Assembly (NCBI GenBank): GCA_018371275.1 | Contig: JAHALF010000005.1 | Coordinates: 1-64,000, forward strand | Direction of reading: 5' to 3' | Source: Clostridiales bacterium | Lineage (GTDB): Bacteria; Bacillota; Clostridia; Lachnospirales; CAG-274 | Length of the DNA stretch: 64,000 nucleotides | Shown: one piece after another, positions 54,142-63,011 of the stretch | Layout of the letters: every line of letters begins with the position of its first letter | Numbering within the stretch: the first letter of the stretch is position 1 | The notes under the pieces: generated by a model | Told to the model about the DNA's origin: nothing | The model's input: the letters and a program-made list of their open reading frames with translations, nothing else | The model's database searches: none | Program-made: the position numbers and the translations under genes

Positions 54142-55326
54142 ATGAAGGGTCATTTAAAAGTTAAAGAGGATATATTTTGGGTTGGTGCATTAGATTTTGA
54201 TATTAGAACATTTGATGTTGTTATGTATACAGAATATGGCACAACTTATAACTCTTATGTGGTTAAGGGAAGTGAAAAAACTGTTCTTATAGAAGCTGCT
54301 AAAGGTAAATTTTTTGAAGAACATTTAGAAAGATTAAATGATATAACAACACCAGAAAAAATAGATTATTTAGTAGTAAATCACACTGAGCCAGATCACA
54401 CTGGTTCTATAGAGAAACTTTTAGATATTAATCCGAATATGACAATAATAGGTTCAGCTTTTGCTATTAAATTTTTAAAAGAAATAACTAATAAAGATTT
54501 TAAAAGCAAGATAGTAAAAGATGGTGAAGAAATAAGCCTTGGTAATAAAACTTTAACATTTTTAAGTGTTCCTTTTTTACATTGGCCAGATTCTATGTAT
54601 ACTTATATTAAAGAAGATAAAACATTATTTACTTGTGACTCCTTTGGGTGTCATTATTGTGATGAAAAAGTATTTAATGATTTAATAGAAGGGGACTTTT
54701 TAGATGCTTATAAATATTATTTTGATTGTATAATGGGTCCTTTTAAAGATTATATAAAAAATGCATTAGATAAAATTAAAGATTTAGAAATAGAAACTAT
54801 ATGCCCAGGACATGGTCCAGTTCTTAGAACAGATATAGAAAAATATGTTAAATATTATGAAGAATGGTGTAAAAATGATAAAATAGATGAAATTGTAATA
54901 GGTTATGTATCTTCTTATGGTTATACAAAAGTTTTAGCAGAAGAAGTTTTTAAAGGTGTGGAAGCATCTGGAATTAAACCAAAACTTTATGATCTTGAAA
55001 CAGCAGATAAAGAAGAAGTTTTATCTAATATAGGTGTTGCAAAAGGTCTTTTAATAGGAACACCTACTATTGCAGATGATACATTACCACCAATATGGGA
55101 TATATTAGTGTCTCTTAATGCTAATGTGCATAAAGGATTAAAAGCTGGTGTTTTTGGTTCTTATGGTTGGAACGGTGCTGGTATAACTAATGTTGAGGGA
55201 CGTTTTAAACAACTTAAATTTAAAATGCCAGTTGAATCATTAAAAATAACTTTAAATCCATCATTAGAGCAAAAAGAACAAGCATATAATTTTGGCAAAG
55301 AATTTGCTAACAACATAAATATGTAG
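54142..55326 (+). CDS. fprA: FprA family A-type flavodiiron protein
   Basis: This cytoplasmic enzyme reduces oxygen (or NO) to water with reduced rubredoxin or flavin, protecting anaerobes. The 394-residue protein has an MBL-like di-iron domain with ligands His81, Glu83, Asp85 and His86 (NHTEPDHTGS), a later His in FLHWPDSMYT and CDSFGCHYCDE, then a C-terminal flavodoxin domain with the FMN loop GYVSSYGYTKVLAEEV. No rubredoxin domain is fused. It is monocistronic with its own promoter and terminator. Confidence 0.95.
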   Translation: MKGHLKVKEDIFWVGALDFDIRTFDVVMYTEYGTTYNSYVVKGSEKTVLIEAAKGKFFEEHLERLNDITTPEKIDYLVVNHTEPDHTGSIEKLLDINPNMTIIGSAFAIKFLKEITNKDFKSKIVKDGEEISLGNKTLTFLSVPFLHWPDSMYTYIKEDKTLFTCDSFGCHYCDEKVFNDLIEGDFLDAYKYYFDCIMGPFKDYIKNALDKIKDLEIETICPGHGPVLRTDIEKYVKYYEEWCKNDKIDEIVIGYVSSYGYTKVLAEEVFKGVEASGIKPKLYDLETADKEEVLSNIGVAKGLLIGTPTIADDTLPPIWDILVSLNANVHKGLKAGVFGSYGWNGAGITNVEGRFKQLKFKMPVESLKITLNPSLEQKEQAYNFGKEFANNINM

Positions 55327-55331
55327 ATTAA

Positions 55332-55362
55332 AAAAGGTTGTAGATAATATCTACAACCTTTT
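55332..55362 (+). terminator. Terminator of fprA
   Basis: A perfect stem AAAAGGTTGTAGATA / TATCTACAACCTTTT, directly followed by T and A. Confidence 0.85.
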
Positions 55363-55409
55363 ACATTACATAAAAATACATATAAATGATTAATTATTAA
55401 GGGGTAATT

Positions 55410-55637
55410 ATGAAAAGTAAAGGTGTGTATATAGCATTTATATTACTGGTAATAGCTATAATATTTTCATATTTTAAGACAAATTACTATATACAAAAAA
55501 ATATAAATAATAACAAAAATATTGTTAGATATGGCAATGATGTTAGTGTAGGAGATATAATTTATATTAATGGTAACAAGGAAGAAGTTGTAAAAATATT
55601 AAATGACGGTTCATATATAACAAAAATTGTAAAATAG
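55410..55637 (+). CDS. Small single-pass membrane protein, unknown function
   Basis: This 75-residue protein has one N-terminal hydrophobic helix (residues about 6-24, VYIAFILLVIAIIFSYF) and a short hydrophilic outer part with VGDIIYINGNKEEVVKIL, which reads like a small beta-strand unit. It has AAGGGG upstream of the ATG. I do not recognise the family. It stands between two terminated or promoter-bounded genes, so is likely a separate small transcript. Confidence 0.6.
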   Translation: MKSKGVYIAFILLVIAIIFSYFKTNYYIQKNINNNKNIVRYGNDVSVGDIIYINGNKEEVVKILNDGSYITKIVK

Positions 55638-55662
55638 ATAAATATAGAGAAATAAAAAATAC

Positions 55663-55691
55663 TTGACTTAATTATATAGGCAATGTATAAT
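55663..55691 (+). promoter_or_regulatory. Sigma-A promoter of the APC permease
   Basis: TTGACT, a 17-base spacer and TATAAT lie 41 bases before the ATG at 55733. Confidence 0.8.
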
Positions 55692-55732
55692 TATAAATCA
55701 TTAATTTTTTTTGACAGGAAAGGAGATAAACT

Positions 55733-57061
55733 ATGGAACACAATAAAAAGTATGGTTTATTTACAGCTATAACAATGATTATAGGGATAGTTATAGGGTC
55801 TGGTATATTTTTTAAAGCAGATGATGTTTTAAAATATACCAATGGAAATGTGCTTTTAGGTATATTAATATTTTGTATAGCTGCAATAGCCATAATATTT
55901 GGAAGTATTTCTATATCTCAATTAGCAACAAGGACAGATAAACCTGGTGGAATTATATCTTATGCAGAAGAATTTGTAAATAAAGAAACCGCATCAGCTT
56001 TTGCTTGGTTTTTAGTATTTTTATATTTACCATCTATAATAGCTGTTGTATCTTGGGTAGCTGGTATTTACATATGTCAATTATTTAATATACAAGAGGG
56101 AATATTAAATCCATATACTATTGGAATTTTAATTATATTTATATATTATTTGATAAATACATTGTCTGCTAAATTTGGTGGTTATTTTCAAAATACATCT
56201 ATGGTTATAAAGTTAATACCATTAATTTTATTTGCAATATTTGGTTTAATAAAAGGTCAGCCACAGGAGGCACTATCAGTTGATATAGAAAATATTAAAA
56301 CAACAGGTGTAGGTTTGGGTATATTAGCAGCTTTTGGTCCTATTGCATTTTCATTTGATGGTTGGATTGTAGCTACATCTATTTGTCATGAAATAAAAAA
56401 CAGTAAAAGAAATTTACCAATAGCTCTTATTATATCTCCAATAGCTATACTATTAGCTTATATATTATATTTTGTTGGTGTTAGTGTTTTTGTAGGTCCA
56501 CAAGATGTTTTACAACTTGGAGATAATAGTGTTAACCAAATGGCAAATATATTATTTGGTCCAACTGGTGCAAAAATAATGTTAGTATTTGTTATAGTAT
56601 CAGTTTTAGGAACGGTAAATGGTGTTGTACTTGCTATGATAAGGATGCCTTATTCATTAGCTATTAGAAATATTATACCTTTTAGCAAACAACTATCTAA
56701 ACCAAATGATAAACTTAATGGTATGCCTTTAAATTCTGCTATATGTGCTCTTATTATAACATTAGTATTATATGCTATACATTACATAACGCAAAATATT
56801 GGTATGCCTGGAGATATATCAGAAATATCTATTTGTATTAGCTATTTAAATTATAGTATATTATATATAGCTATTATAAAATTAGCTAAAAAAGGCGAAA
56901 TAAAAAGTAAAACTATGGGATATTTTGTTCCTATAATGGCTATAATAGGTGCACTAATAATATTATCAGGTGGATTTAGTAATCCATTATTTATATATTA
57001 TCTTATTATTTGTTTACTTATTATGTTTGGTGGATATTTTTATTATAAAAAATTTAACTAA
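55733..57061 (+). CDS. APC family amino acid permease
   Basis: The 442-residue protein has twelve membrane segments and the APC helix-1 motif MIIGIVIGSGIFFKADDVL, then ATRTDKPGGIISYAEEFVN and the helix-6/7 region AFGPIAFSFDGWIVATSICHEIKNSKRNLP. It resembles L-type (SteT-like) Ser/Thr or amino acid exchangers; the substrate is not certain. It has its own near-consensus promoter. Confidence 0.92.
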   Translation: MEHNKKYGLFTAITMIIGIVIGSGIFFKADDVLKYTNGNVLLGILIFCIAAIAIIFGSISISQLATRTDKPGGIISYAEEFVNKETASAFAWFLVFLYLPSIIAVVSWVAGIYICQLFNIQEGILNPYTIGILIIFIYYLINTLSAKFGGYFQNTSMVIKLIPLILFAIFGLIKGQPQEALSVDIENIKTTGVGLGILAAFGPIAFSFDGWIVATSICHEIKNSKRNLPIALIISPIAILLAYILYFVGVSVFVGPQDVLQLGDNSVNQMANILFGPTGAKIMLVFVIVSVLGTVNGVVLAMIRMPYSLAIRNIIPFSKQLSKPNDKLNGMPLNSAICALIITLVLYAIHYITQNIGMPGDISEISICISYLNYSILYIAIIKLAKKGEIKSKTMGYFVPIMAIIGALIILSGGFSNPLFIYYLIICLLIMFGGYFYYKKFN

Positions 57062-57091
57062 ATATAATAACAAAATTTACATTTATTACCT

Positions 57092-57122
57092 TGTATTAAA
57101 TGTTGTTATTTTAAACATAATA
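57092..57122 (+). promoter_or_regulatory. Candidate sigma-G promoter of the spore protein gene
   Basis: TGTATT, an 18-base spacer and CATAATA resemble the forespore sigma-G pattern (TGhATA / CATAmTA), about 98 bases before the start codon. The inference comes mainly from the gene's identity. Confidence 0.35.
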
Positions 57123-57219
57123 ATATTACAAAGCTAATAATTAATATAACAAATATGTTATATATATTAATAGTTTTGTTGACAATAGAGTAAAATGACA
57201 AAATATGAGGTGATTTATT

Positions 57220-57426
57220 ATGGCAAGTAATAGAAAAGCAGTTCCAGAAGCAAGAGCAGCCCTTGATGCATTTAAATATGAGGTTGCAAATGAAATAGGA
57301 GTGCCTTTAAAAAAAGGCTATAATGGAGACTTAACTTCATACCAAAATGGTTCTGTTGGAGGCTATATGGTGAAAAAAATGATTGAAGCTCAAGAAAGAC
57401 ATATGGCAGGACAACAAAATAGTTAA
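57220..57426 (+). CDS. Alpha/beta-type small acid-soluble spore protein
   Basis: This 68-residue DNA-binding protein coats and protects forespore DNA. It matches the SASP family: ALDAFKYEVANEIGV with the germination-protease site (E-x-A-x-E-hydrophobic pattern), then GGYMVKKMIEAQERHM with the second conserved DNA-contact helix. Such genes are expressed in the forespore under sigma-G. It is monocistronic, with a terminator after it. It is direct evidence for endospore formation. Confidence 0.97.
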   Translation: MASNRKAVPEARAALDAFKYEVANEIGVPLKKGYNGDLTSYQNGSVGGYMVKKMIEAQERHMAGQQNS

Positions 57427-57434
57427 TAACTAAC

Positions 57435-57476
57435 AAAAAGAGTATTGCTTATTTTTTATAAGTGGTACTCTTTTTT
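57435..57476 (+). terminator. Terminator of the spore protein gene
   Basis: The stem AAAAAGAGTA / TACTCTTTTT with an inner CTTAT / ATAAG pair is followed by T residues. Confidence 0.85.
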
Positions 57477-57512
57477 ATTAAATTTTTACATAAATTTATT
57501 TTGTAAAAGTTA

Positions 57513-57541
57513 TTTAATATATTAGTTTCCTGTGGTATAAT
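57513..57541 (+). promoter_or_regulatory. Extended -10 promoter of the ABC-F gene operon
   Basis: TATAAT at 57536-57541 is preceded by TGTGG, the same extended -10 context as at mbl, with a weak -35 (TTTAAT) 17 bases upstream. Confidence 0.6.
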
Positions 57542-57574
57542 TATAAATAACTAAAAAGAAAAGGAGCATTATAT

Positions 57575-59131
57575 ATGAGTATTCTAACAGTAAAAAATGT
57601 AAGCCACGTTTTTGGTGGTAGAACAATTTTTGAAGATGTATCTTTTAGGTTATTAAAAGGAGAACACGTTGGACTTATTGGAGCTAATGGTGAAGGTAAG
57701 TCTACATTTATGAAAATAATAACAAATAAGCTTATGCCAGATGAGGGTACAATAGAATGGTCTAATCGCGTGAGAGTAGCTTATATGGATCAGCACGCAG
57801 AGCTTAAAAAAGGTGATAGTATAAGAGATAGCTTAAAGGTTGCTTTTGAATATTTATTTGATATAGAAAAAGAATTAAATGAAACTTATATGAAAATGGG
57901 AGAAGCAGATGAAAAACAAATGGATAAACTTATGGAGAATGCTGCTAATCTTCAAGATATTTTAGATATGAGTGATTTTTATAATATAGATATAAAAGTA
58001 GATGAGATAGCCCGTGGACTTGGTTTATATGATTTGGGACTTGATAAGAATGTAGATGATTTATCAGGTGGACAAAGGACTAAAATATTGTTAGGTAGGT
58101 TACTTTTACAAAATCCAGATATACTTCTTTTAGATGAGCCTACTAACTATTTAGATGAAGAACATATCTCTTGGTTACAGGATTATCTTTTAAAATATGA
58201 AAATGCTTTTATTCTTATATCTCACGATTTAGAATTTTTAAATAGTGTTGTAAATATTATATATCACGTTGAAAATTCAAAACTTACTAGATATGTAGGT
58301 AATTATGATGAGTTTTTAAGGTTATATGAACAAAATAAAAGACAATTAGAGGCAGCTTATGAAAGGCAACAACAAGAAATAAGTGATTTACAAGATTTTA
58401 TATCTAGAAATAAAGCAAGAGTAGCAACTGCTGGGATGGCTAGAGCAAGACAGAAAAAGTTAGATAAAATGGATATAATAGAGCTTTCTAAAGAAAAACC
58501 AAAGCCAGAATTTAGATTTAAACAAGCTAGAACTTCAGATAGGCTTATTTTTGAAACAAAGAACCTTGTTATAGGTTATGATGAGGCATTATGCAAACCT
58601 TTAAATCTTCTTTTAGAACGTGGACAAAAAGTAGCTATAGTTGGTTCTAATGGTCTTGGAAAAACTACTCTTTTAAAAAGTCTTTTAGGAGAAATCAATC
58701 CTATAAGTGGAGAGGTTTTAAAGGGTGCTAATCAGTTTATTGGATATTTTGAACAAGAAATAAAAGAAGATAATAATAAAACTTGTATAGAAGAAATTTG
58801 GGATGAGTTTCCATCTTTTACTCAATATGAAGTTAGACAAGCCTTGGCTAAATGTTCTTTAACAACAGATCATATAGAAAGTAAAGTATATGTTTTAAGT
58901 GGTGGAGAACAAGCTAAAGTAAGACTTTGTAAAATAATGAACAAAGAAACCAATATTCTCATTTTGGATGAACCTACTAACCATTTAGATAAAGATGCTA
59001 AAGATGAGCTTAAAAGAGTTTTAAAAGAATATAAAGGTACTATACTTATGGTTTGCCATGAACCAGAATTTTATAAGGATATAGTTACAGATATATGGGA
59101 CTTTAAAGATTTAACATTAAAGATAGTTTAA
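57575..59131 (+). CDS. ABC-F family ATP-binding protein
   Basis: The 518-residue soluble protein has two ABC domains and no membrane segment: Walker A GANGEGKST (36-44) with signature LSGGQRTKILLGRLL and DEPTNYLD, then GSNGLGKTT with signature LSGGEQAKVRLCKIM and DEPTNHLD. Between them lies the helical linker (about 245-300) that in ABC-F factors reaches the ribosomal peptidyl-transferase centre. It is most like the YkpA/YbiT housekeeping type; an antibiotic-resistance role cannot be read from sequence. First gene of a five-gene run to 62286. Confidence 0.95.
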   Translation: MSILTVKNVSHVFGGRTIFEDVSFRLLKGEHVGLIGANGEGKSTFMKIITNKLMPDEGTIEWSNRVRVAYMDQHAELKKGDSIRDSLKVAFEYLFDIEKELNETYMKMGEADEKQMDKLMENAANLQDILDMSDFYNIDIKVDEIARGLGLYDLGLDKNVDDLSGGQRTKILLGRLLLQNPDILLLDEPTNYLDEEHISWLQDYLLKYENAFILISHDLEFLNSVVNIIYHVENSKLTRYVGNYDEFLRLYEQNKRQLEAAYERQQQEISDLQDFISRNKARVATAGMARARQKKLDKMDIIELSKEKPKPEFRFKQARTSDRLIFETKNLVIGYDEALCKPLNLLLERGQKVAIVGSNGLGKTTLLKSLLGEINPISGEVLKGANQFIGYFEQEIKEDNNKTCIEEIWDEFPSFTQYEVRQALAKCSLTTDHIESKVYVLSGGEQAKVRLCKIMNKETNILILDEPTNHLDKDAKDELKRVLKEYKGTILMVCHEPEFYKDIVTDIWDFKDLTLKIV

Positions 59132-59141
59132 TAGGTGTTAT

Positions 59142-59705
59142 ATGAAGATAAATACTACTATTCTTTCAAAAGATTTTATAAAAGAAAGTATATCAATCGG
59201 TGATATAGTGATAGATGCCACAATGGGACGAGGCAATGATACATTATTTCTTAGGCAATTAGTAGGAGAAATGGGGTTTGTTTATGCTTTTGATATACAA
59301 AAAGAGGCTATAGAAACTACTAAAAATAAACTTATAGAAAATAATGTTTATAATAATGTTTCACTTATTTTAGATGGTCATCAAAATATAGATAAATATA
59401 TAGAAAATAATATTATATCTTGTGTTGTTTTTAACTTTGGATATTTACCAAAAGGAGATCATAATATAGCTACAAAACCAGATACAAGTGTAATAGCTAT
59501 ACAAAAATGTTTACAACTTTTAAAAATAAAAGGTATTATAAGTCTTTGTGTTTATCAGGGTGGAGATACAGGATTTGAAGAAAAACAGGCTATTTTAAAT
59601 TATATAAAGAGTTTAGATTATAATAAATATACAGTAATAGTTTCTGATTTTTTTAATCGTCCTAATTACCCACCTATACATATAAAAATTATAAAGGAAA
59701 TGTAG
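59142..59705 (+). CDS. mnmM: tRNA 5-(aminomethyl)uridine methyltransferase MnmM (YtqB family)
   Basis: This 187-residue class I SAM methyltransferase has motif I DATMGRGNDTLFL and the family-specific VVFNFGYLPKGDHNIATKPD and FFNRPNYPPIHIKIIK. This family (PF06962, once called rRNA methylase) includes YtqB/MnmM, which methylates nm5U34 of tRNA to mnm5U. It is 10 bases after the ABC-F gene, both linked to translation. Confidence 0.9.
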   Translation: MKINTTILSKDFIKESISIGDIVIDATMGRGNDTLFLRQLVGEMGFVYAFDIQKEAIETTKNKLIENNVYNNVSLILDGHQNIDKYIENNIISCVVFNFGYLPKGDHNIATKPDTSVIAIQKCLQLLKIKGIISLCVYQGGDTGFEEKQAILNYIKSLDYNKYTVIVSDFFNRPNYPPIHIKIIKEM

Positions 59706-59722
59706 AGAAGGGATTAAATATT

Positions 59723-60550
59723 ATGAATTATAAACTTTTTGCAATAGATTGTGATAACACATTTATAAAGCATACTGGAGAAATACACCAAGATAATATA
59801 AAAGCTATAAATATGCTTTTAGAAAAAGGAATAAAAGTAGTTATAGCTACAGGTAGAAATGATATTCTTGTAAAAGACTATATGGATGAATCTGGATTTA
59901 AAGAAGAAATAGTAATAGGTTGTAATGGTGCATCTATAAGAGATTTAAAGGATAATAGAATTATACAATTAAATTGTATACCAAAAGATACTATGAAGGA
60001 AATGATACATATTTGTTTAGAAAATAATATAAAAGCTAAAATGTATACATTAACAGAAAGCTACTCTACTTGTAAAGAAAATTCTGGAGATGAACTTAAA
60101 GAGGTTTTAACTTATACTAAACAACTTAGTATGTCTTTAGAATACAAATATGAAGAGGACTTAGATAGTTTAGTAGATAAAAAAGATTTTTTGAAGATGG
60201 TAGTATTGGAAGAAGATAGGGAAAAACTTTTGGATATACAAAATAAATTTAAACAATTAGAAGGTATTAATGCAGTTATATCATCAAAAATATGTTTAGA
60301 TATAATAAAAAAAGGAGTTTCTAAAGGAGAAGCTTTAAAACATTATGCTAATATGCTTGGAATAAATAAAGAAGAAATAGTAGCCATTGGAGACAGTGAA
60401 AATGATTTAGAAATGTTAAATTTTGCTGGGTTTTCTGTTGCTATGGGAAATGCAGAGGACTTTGTAAAAAGTGCTTGTAATATGGTTACTTTAACTAATG
60501 ATGAGGGTGGCGTTGCATACGCCATAAATAAAATAATTGGTAATGAATAG
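59723..60550 (+). CDS. Cof-type HAD-IIB phosphatase
   Basis: The 275-residue protein has HAD motif I FAIDCDNTFI (nucleophile Asp9, general acid Asp11; the usual DGT is DNT), motif II IATGR, the C2B cap domain in the middle, and motif IV GDSENDLEML. Cof-type phosphatases act on sugar phosphates, FMN or PLP; the substrate here is unknown. Its end overlaps the next gene by 8-14 bases. Confidence 0.92.
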   Translation: MNYKLFAIDCDNTFIKHTGEIHQDNIKAINMLLEKGIKVVIATGRNDILVKDYMDESGFKEEIVIGCNGASIRDLKDNRIIQLNCIPKDTMKEMIHICLENNIKAKMYTLTESYSTCKENSGDELKEVLTYTKQLSMSLEYKYEEDLDSLVDKKDFLKMVVLEEDREKLLDIQNKFKQLEGINAVISSKICLDIIKKGVSKGEALKHYANMLGINKEEIVAIGDSENDLEMLNFAGFSVAMGNAEDFVKSACNMVTLTNDEGGVAYAINKIIGNE

Positions 60551-61316
60551 TTTACATAAGCAAACATATGAGCATATTAAAGGTTCAGATACAGTTATTA
60601 TTTTTATACACGGTTTTACTGAGTCTCCTAATCAGTTTTTAAATTTAATTGATATAGCTTTAAATAGCGGGTATTCTTATTTGAATTTACTTTTACCAGG
60701 GCACGGGACAACATCTAGAGAATTTTCTAAAAATGGATATAAAAAGTGGACTGGATATGTAGATAAACAAATAGAAGAGATGCAAAAAATATATAAAAAT
60801 ATTTTTTTAGTAGGGCATTCTATGGGTTGCTTATTAGCTATTAATACATATTTAAAAGATAAGTATAATATAAAAGGAATATTTTGTATTAATATACCCT
60901 TTAACATTAGAGTAGACTTTAAAACGTTTATATCTGGTGCTAAAATAGTTTTTATTCCTAATTATATAAAAGATGATTTTACAAAAGAAATGAAAAATAG
61001 GACAAGTATATCTAATAAAAAATTATTATTATATATTTTTTGGATACCAAGATATATAGATTTATTTTATTTAAGTTATAAAATATACTTTAATATTAAA
61101 AATATAAAAATTCCTACTATTTATTTACAGTCCTATAATGATGGTCTTGTTTCTATAAAATCTGCTATAAAAATAAGGAACATTTTAAAAAAACACAATA
61201 TAAAAAAATCTGTAATTATTGTTTTAAAAAATTCTGGGCATTTTGATTATAGCAAAGAAGATAAAAAAACTATAGAAAAAAGTCTTTTAAGTTTTATAAA
61301 AAAATATAATGTATAG
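60543..61316 (+). CDS. Alpha/beta hydrolase, carboxylesterase-like
   Basis: The protein has the oxyanion segment VIIFIHGFTESPNQF, the nucleophile elbow LVGHSMGCLLAIN (Ser in GHSMG), an Asp region YLQSYNDGLVS and the catalytic His in NSGHFDY. It resembles Est30-type monoacylglycerol/carboxylesterases. The start is ATG at 60543 or TTG at 60537; neither has a strong ribosome site, so translation is probably coupled to the overlapping HAD gene (stop 60550). About 257 residues. Confidence 0.88.
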   Translation: MNSLHKQTYEHIKGSDTVIIFIHGFTESPNQFLNLIDIALNSGYSYLNLLLPGHGTTSREFSKNGYKKWTGYVDKQIEEMQKIYKNIFLVGHSMGCLLAINTYLKDKYNIKGIFCINIPFNIRVDFKTFISGAKIVFIPNYIKDDFTKEMKNRTSISNKKLLLYIFWIPRYIDLFYLSYKIYFNIKNIKIPTIYLQSYNDGLVSIKSAIKIRNILKKHNIKKSVIIVLKNSGHFDYSKEDKKTIEKSLLSFIKKYNV

Positions 61317-61326
61317 GAGGTGTTTA

Positions 61327-62286
61327 ATGGATAAGATATTAAAAAAACTTAGTTCCATTGGAATAATACCAGTTGTTACTATTGATGATATAGAAAAAGC
61401 CATACCTTTAGCTGAAGCTTTAGTTGATGGTGGTATACATTGTGTAGAGATTACTTTTAGAACTGAACAAGCAGAAGAGTCTATAAAGAGAATAACTACA
61501 CAAGTACCTAAAATGCTTGTTGGCGCTGGGACTATATTAAATACAGAACAAGCAGACAAGGCTATTAATGCAGGTGCTAAGTTTTTAATAAGTCCTGGTT
61601 TAAATCCTAAAGTTGTTGAATATTGCATAGAAAAAAAGTATTTTATGATACCTGGTATAGCTACGCCAAGTGATATAGAAAGGGCAATAAATCTTGGGGT
61701 TGATACAGTAAAATTTTTCCCAGCAGAGGCAGCTGGAGGTATTAATATGATAAAATCTATGTCTTTGCCATATTCTGAAATGAGATTTATACCAACAGGT
61801 GGTATTAATAATAAAAATTTAAATGAATATTTATCTTTTGATAAAGTGATATGTTGCGGTGGAAGTTTTTTAACAAATGAAGAATATATTAGGACAAATA
61901 ATTTTGAAAAAATAACAAAACTTTGTAAACAAGCTATTTTTAATATGCTTGGATTTGAAATAGACCACATTGGAATAAATACAAAAAATAGTGTAGAAGC
62001 AAATGAACTTGCTAAAAGTTTTAGTAAATTATTCAATTTTTCTATAAATGAAAATGATTTTTCTGTATTTATGGATAAAAGTATAGAAATTATAAAAAGT
62101 TTATATTTAGGTAAATATGGTCATATTGCTATAAAGACCAATTATATAGAACGTGCTATTAATTATATAGAAGCTATGGGTGGGAAATTTGATATATCTA
62201 CTTTAAAACAAGAAAATGGATATATTAAATCTATATTTTTAAAAGAAGAAATAGGTGGATATGCTATACAGATAGTACAAAAATAA
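61327..62286 (+). CDS. KDPG/KHG aldolase fused to a VOC (glyoxalase-like) domain
   Basis: The protein (320 residues) has two domains. Residues 1-203 form the class I KDPG/4-hydroxy-2-oxoglutarate aldolase: Glu41 in CVEITFRT, GAGTILN, LISPGLNPKV and the Schiff-base Lys129 in TVKFFPAEAAGG. Residues about 208-318 form a VOC-like domain (FEIDHIGINTKNSVEANELA, GHIAIKTNYIERAINYIEAM). The aldolase cleaves KDPG to pyruvate and glyceraldehyde 3-phosphate; the VOC part has no assigned role. The start at 61327 has AGGAGG; the upstream ATG overlaps the previous gene's stop. Confidence 0.92.
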   Translation: MDKILKKLSSIGIIPVVTIDDIEKAIPLAEALVDGGIHCVEITFRTEQAEESIKRITTQVPKMLVGAGTILNTEQADKAINAGAKFLISPGLNPKVVEYCIEKKYFMIPGIATPSDIERAINLGVDTVKFFPAEAAGGINMIKSMSLPYSEMRFIPTGGINNKNLNEYLSFDKVICCGGSFLTNEEYIRTNNFEKITKLCKQAIFNMLGFEIDHIGINTKNSVEANELAKSFSKLFNFSINENDFSVFMDKSIEIIKSLYLGKYGHIAIKTNYIERAINYIEAMGGKFDISTLKQENGYIKSIFLKEEIGGYAIQIVQK

Positions 62287-62320
62287 GAAAAGACTATTTA
62301 TTTAGCCTTTTCTTATTTTA
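62281..62320. terminator. Bidirectional terminator between the aldolase and EIIB genes
   Basis: A 12-bp stem AAATAAGAAAAG / CTTTTCTTATTT with a 14-base loop, flanked by A and T rich sequence on both sides. Confidence 0.85.
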
Positions 62321-62323
62321 TAA

Positions 62324-62860
62324 TTAATTATTTAATTCCTGTTCAATAGCTTTTCTAATTTGTTCTATTTTTAATCCATAAATAATATGAACATTATGTT
62401 CATCAAGAATAATAACTTTGCTAGCACCAGTTTCATTTATTAGTAAATCTTCATTTACTTTAGAAACATCTTTTAAAATAAGCCTTAATCTAGTCATACA
62501 ATTAGTTAAGCTTTCAATATTGTTTTTGCTGCCTATACCTTCTAATATTTTTTTTACATTGATATCATTAATATATCCTTCATCAGCTTTTTCATTTTTT
62601 ATTTCTTTATCTATAGCTTCTCTTATTAAATCAATATGTAAGCCATATACAACATTAACATCATTACCATTTATAATAACTTTGCTAGCACCAGTCTCAT
62701 TTATTAATAAATCTTCATCTACTTTAGAACTATCAGTTAAAACAAGTCTTAATCTAGTCATACAGTTTGTAATAAATTTAATATTTTCTTTTCCTCCAAG
62801 ACCTTTTAAAACTTTTTTAGCATAATCTTTTGTAGGTTTATTTAAATCAATATTAATCAT
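62324..62860 (-). CDS. Stand-alone protein of two tandem PTS EIIB domains
   Basis: The 178-residue protein consists of two near-identical EIIB domains of the glucose/sucrose class, each with the phospho-acceptor Cys in TNCMTRLRL (Cys33 and Cys121). The units are 88 codons apart and keep the segments DLLINETGASKVI and an (N/H)VxxxYGLxI motif. There is no EIIC or EIIA domain and no transporter gene next to it; the neighbours are an aldolase (convergent) and gatB. It is either a phosphate relay for a permease encoded elsewhere or a regulatory protein. It has its own promoter, a good AAGGAGG site and an ATG start. Confidence 0.9.
   Translation of the reverse strand: MINIDLNKPTKDYAKKVLKGLGGKENIKFITNCMTRLRLVLTDSSKVDEDLLINETGASKVIINGNDVNVVYGLHIDLIREAIDKEIKNEKADEGYINDINVKKILEGIGSKNNIESLTNCMTRLRLILKDVSKVNEDLLINETGASKVIILDEHNVHIIYGLKIEQIRKAIEQELNN
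62333..62860 (-). repeat. Internal tandem duplication of 264 bp in the EIIB gene
   Basis: The two gene halves (unit 1 about 62597-62860, unit 2 about 62333-62596) match strongly at DNA level; for example ACTTTGCTAGCACCAG begins at 62415 and again at 62679, exactly 264 bases (88 codons) apart. This indicates a fairly recent duplication. Confidence 0.85.
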
Positions 62861-62898
62861 ATTATTCCTCCTTAAATAATTTATTATTATCTATCTAG

Positions 62899-62926
62899 AT
62901 TATATCAAATAATAAAAAAAATTCAA
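62899..62926 (-). promoter_or_regulatory. Promoter of the tandem EIIB gene
   Basis: On the minus strand TTGAAT, a 16-base spacer and TATAAT lie about 39 bases before the ATG at 62860. Confidence 0.7.
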
Positions 62927-63011
62927 CTATTTTTATTTAAAATATAAAAATAATTATATACTTACAAAAAAATATGTACATAATATACTATTTTTTAATT
63001 TTAAATTATTA

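Noticed and set aside
62418..62825. 135-codon plus-strand open frame opposite the tandem EIIB gene
   Set aside because: Its repeated composition simply mirrors the duplicated EIIB gene on the other strand, which has a clear start, promoter and family match.
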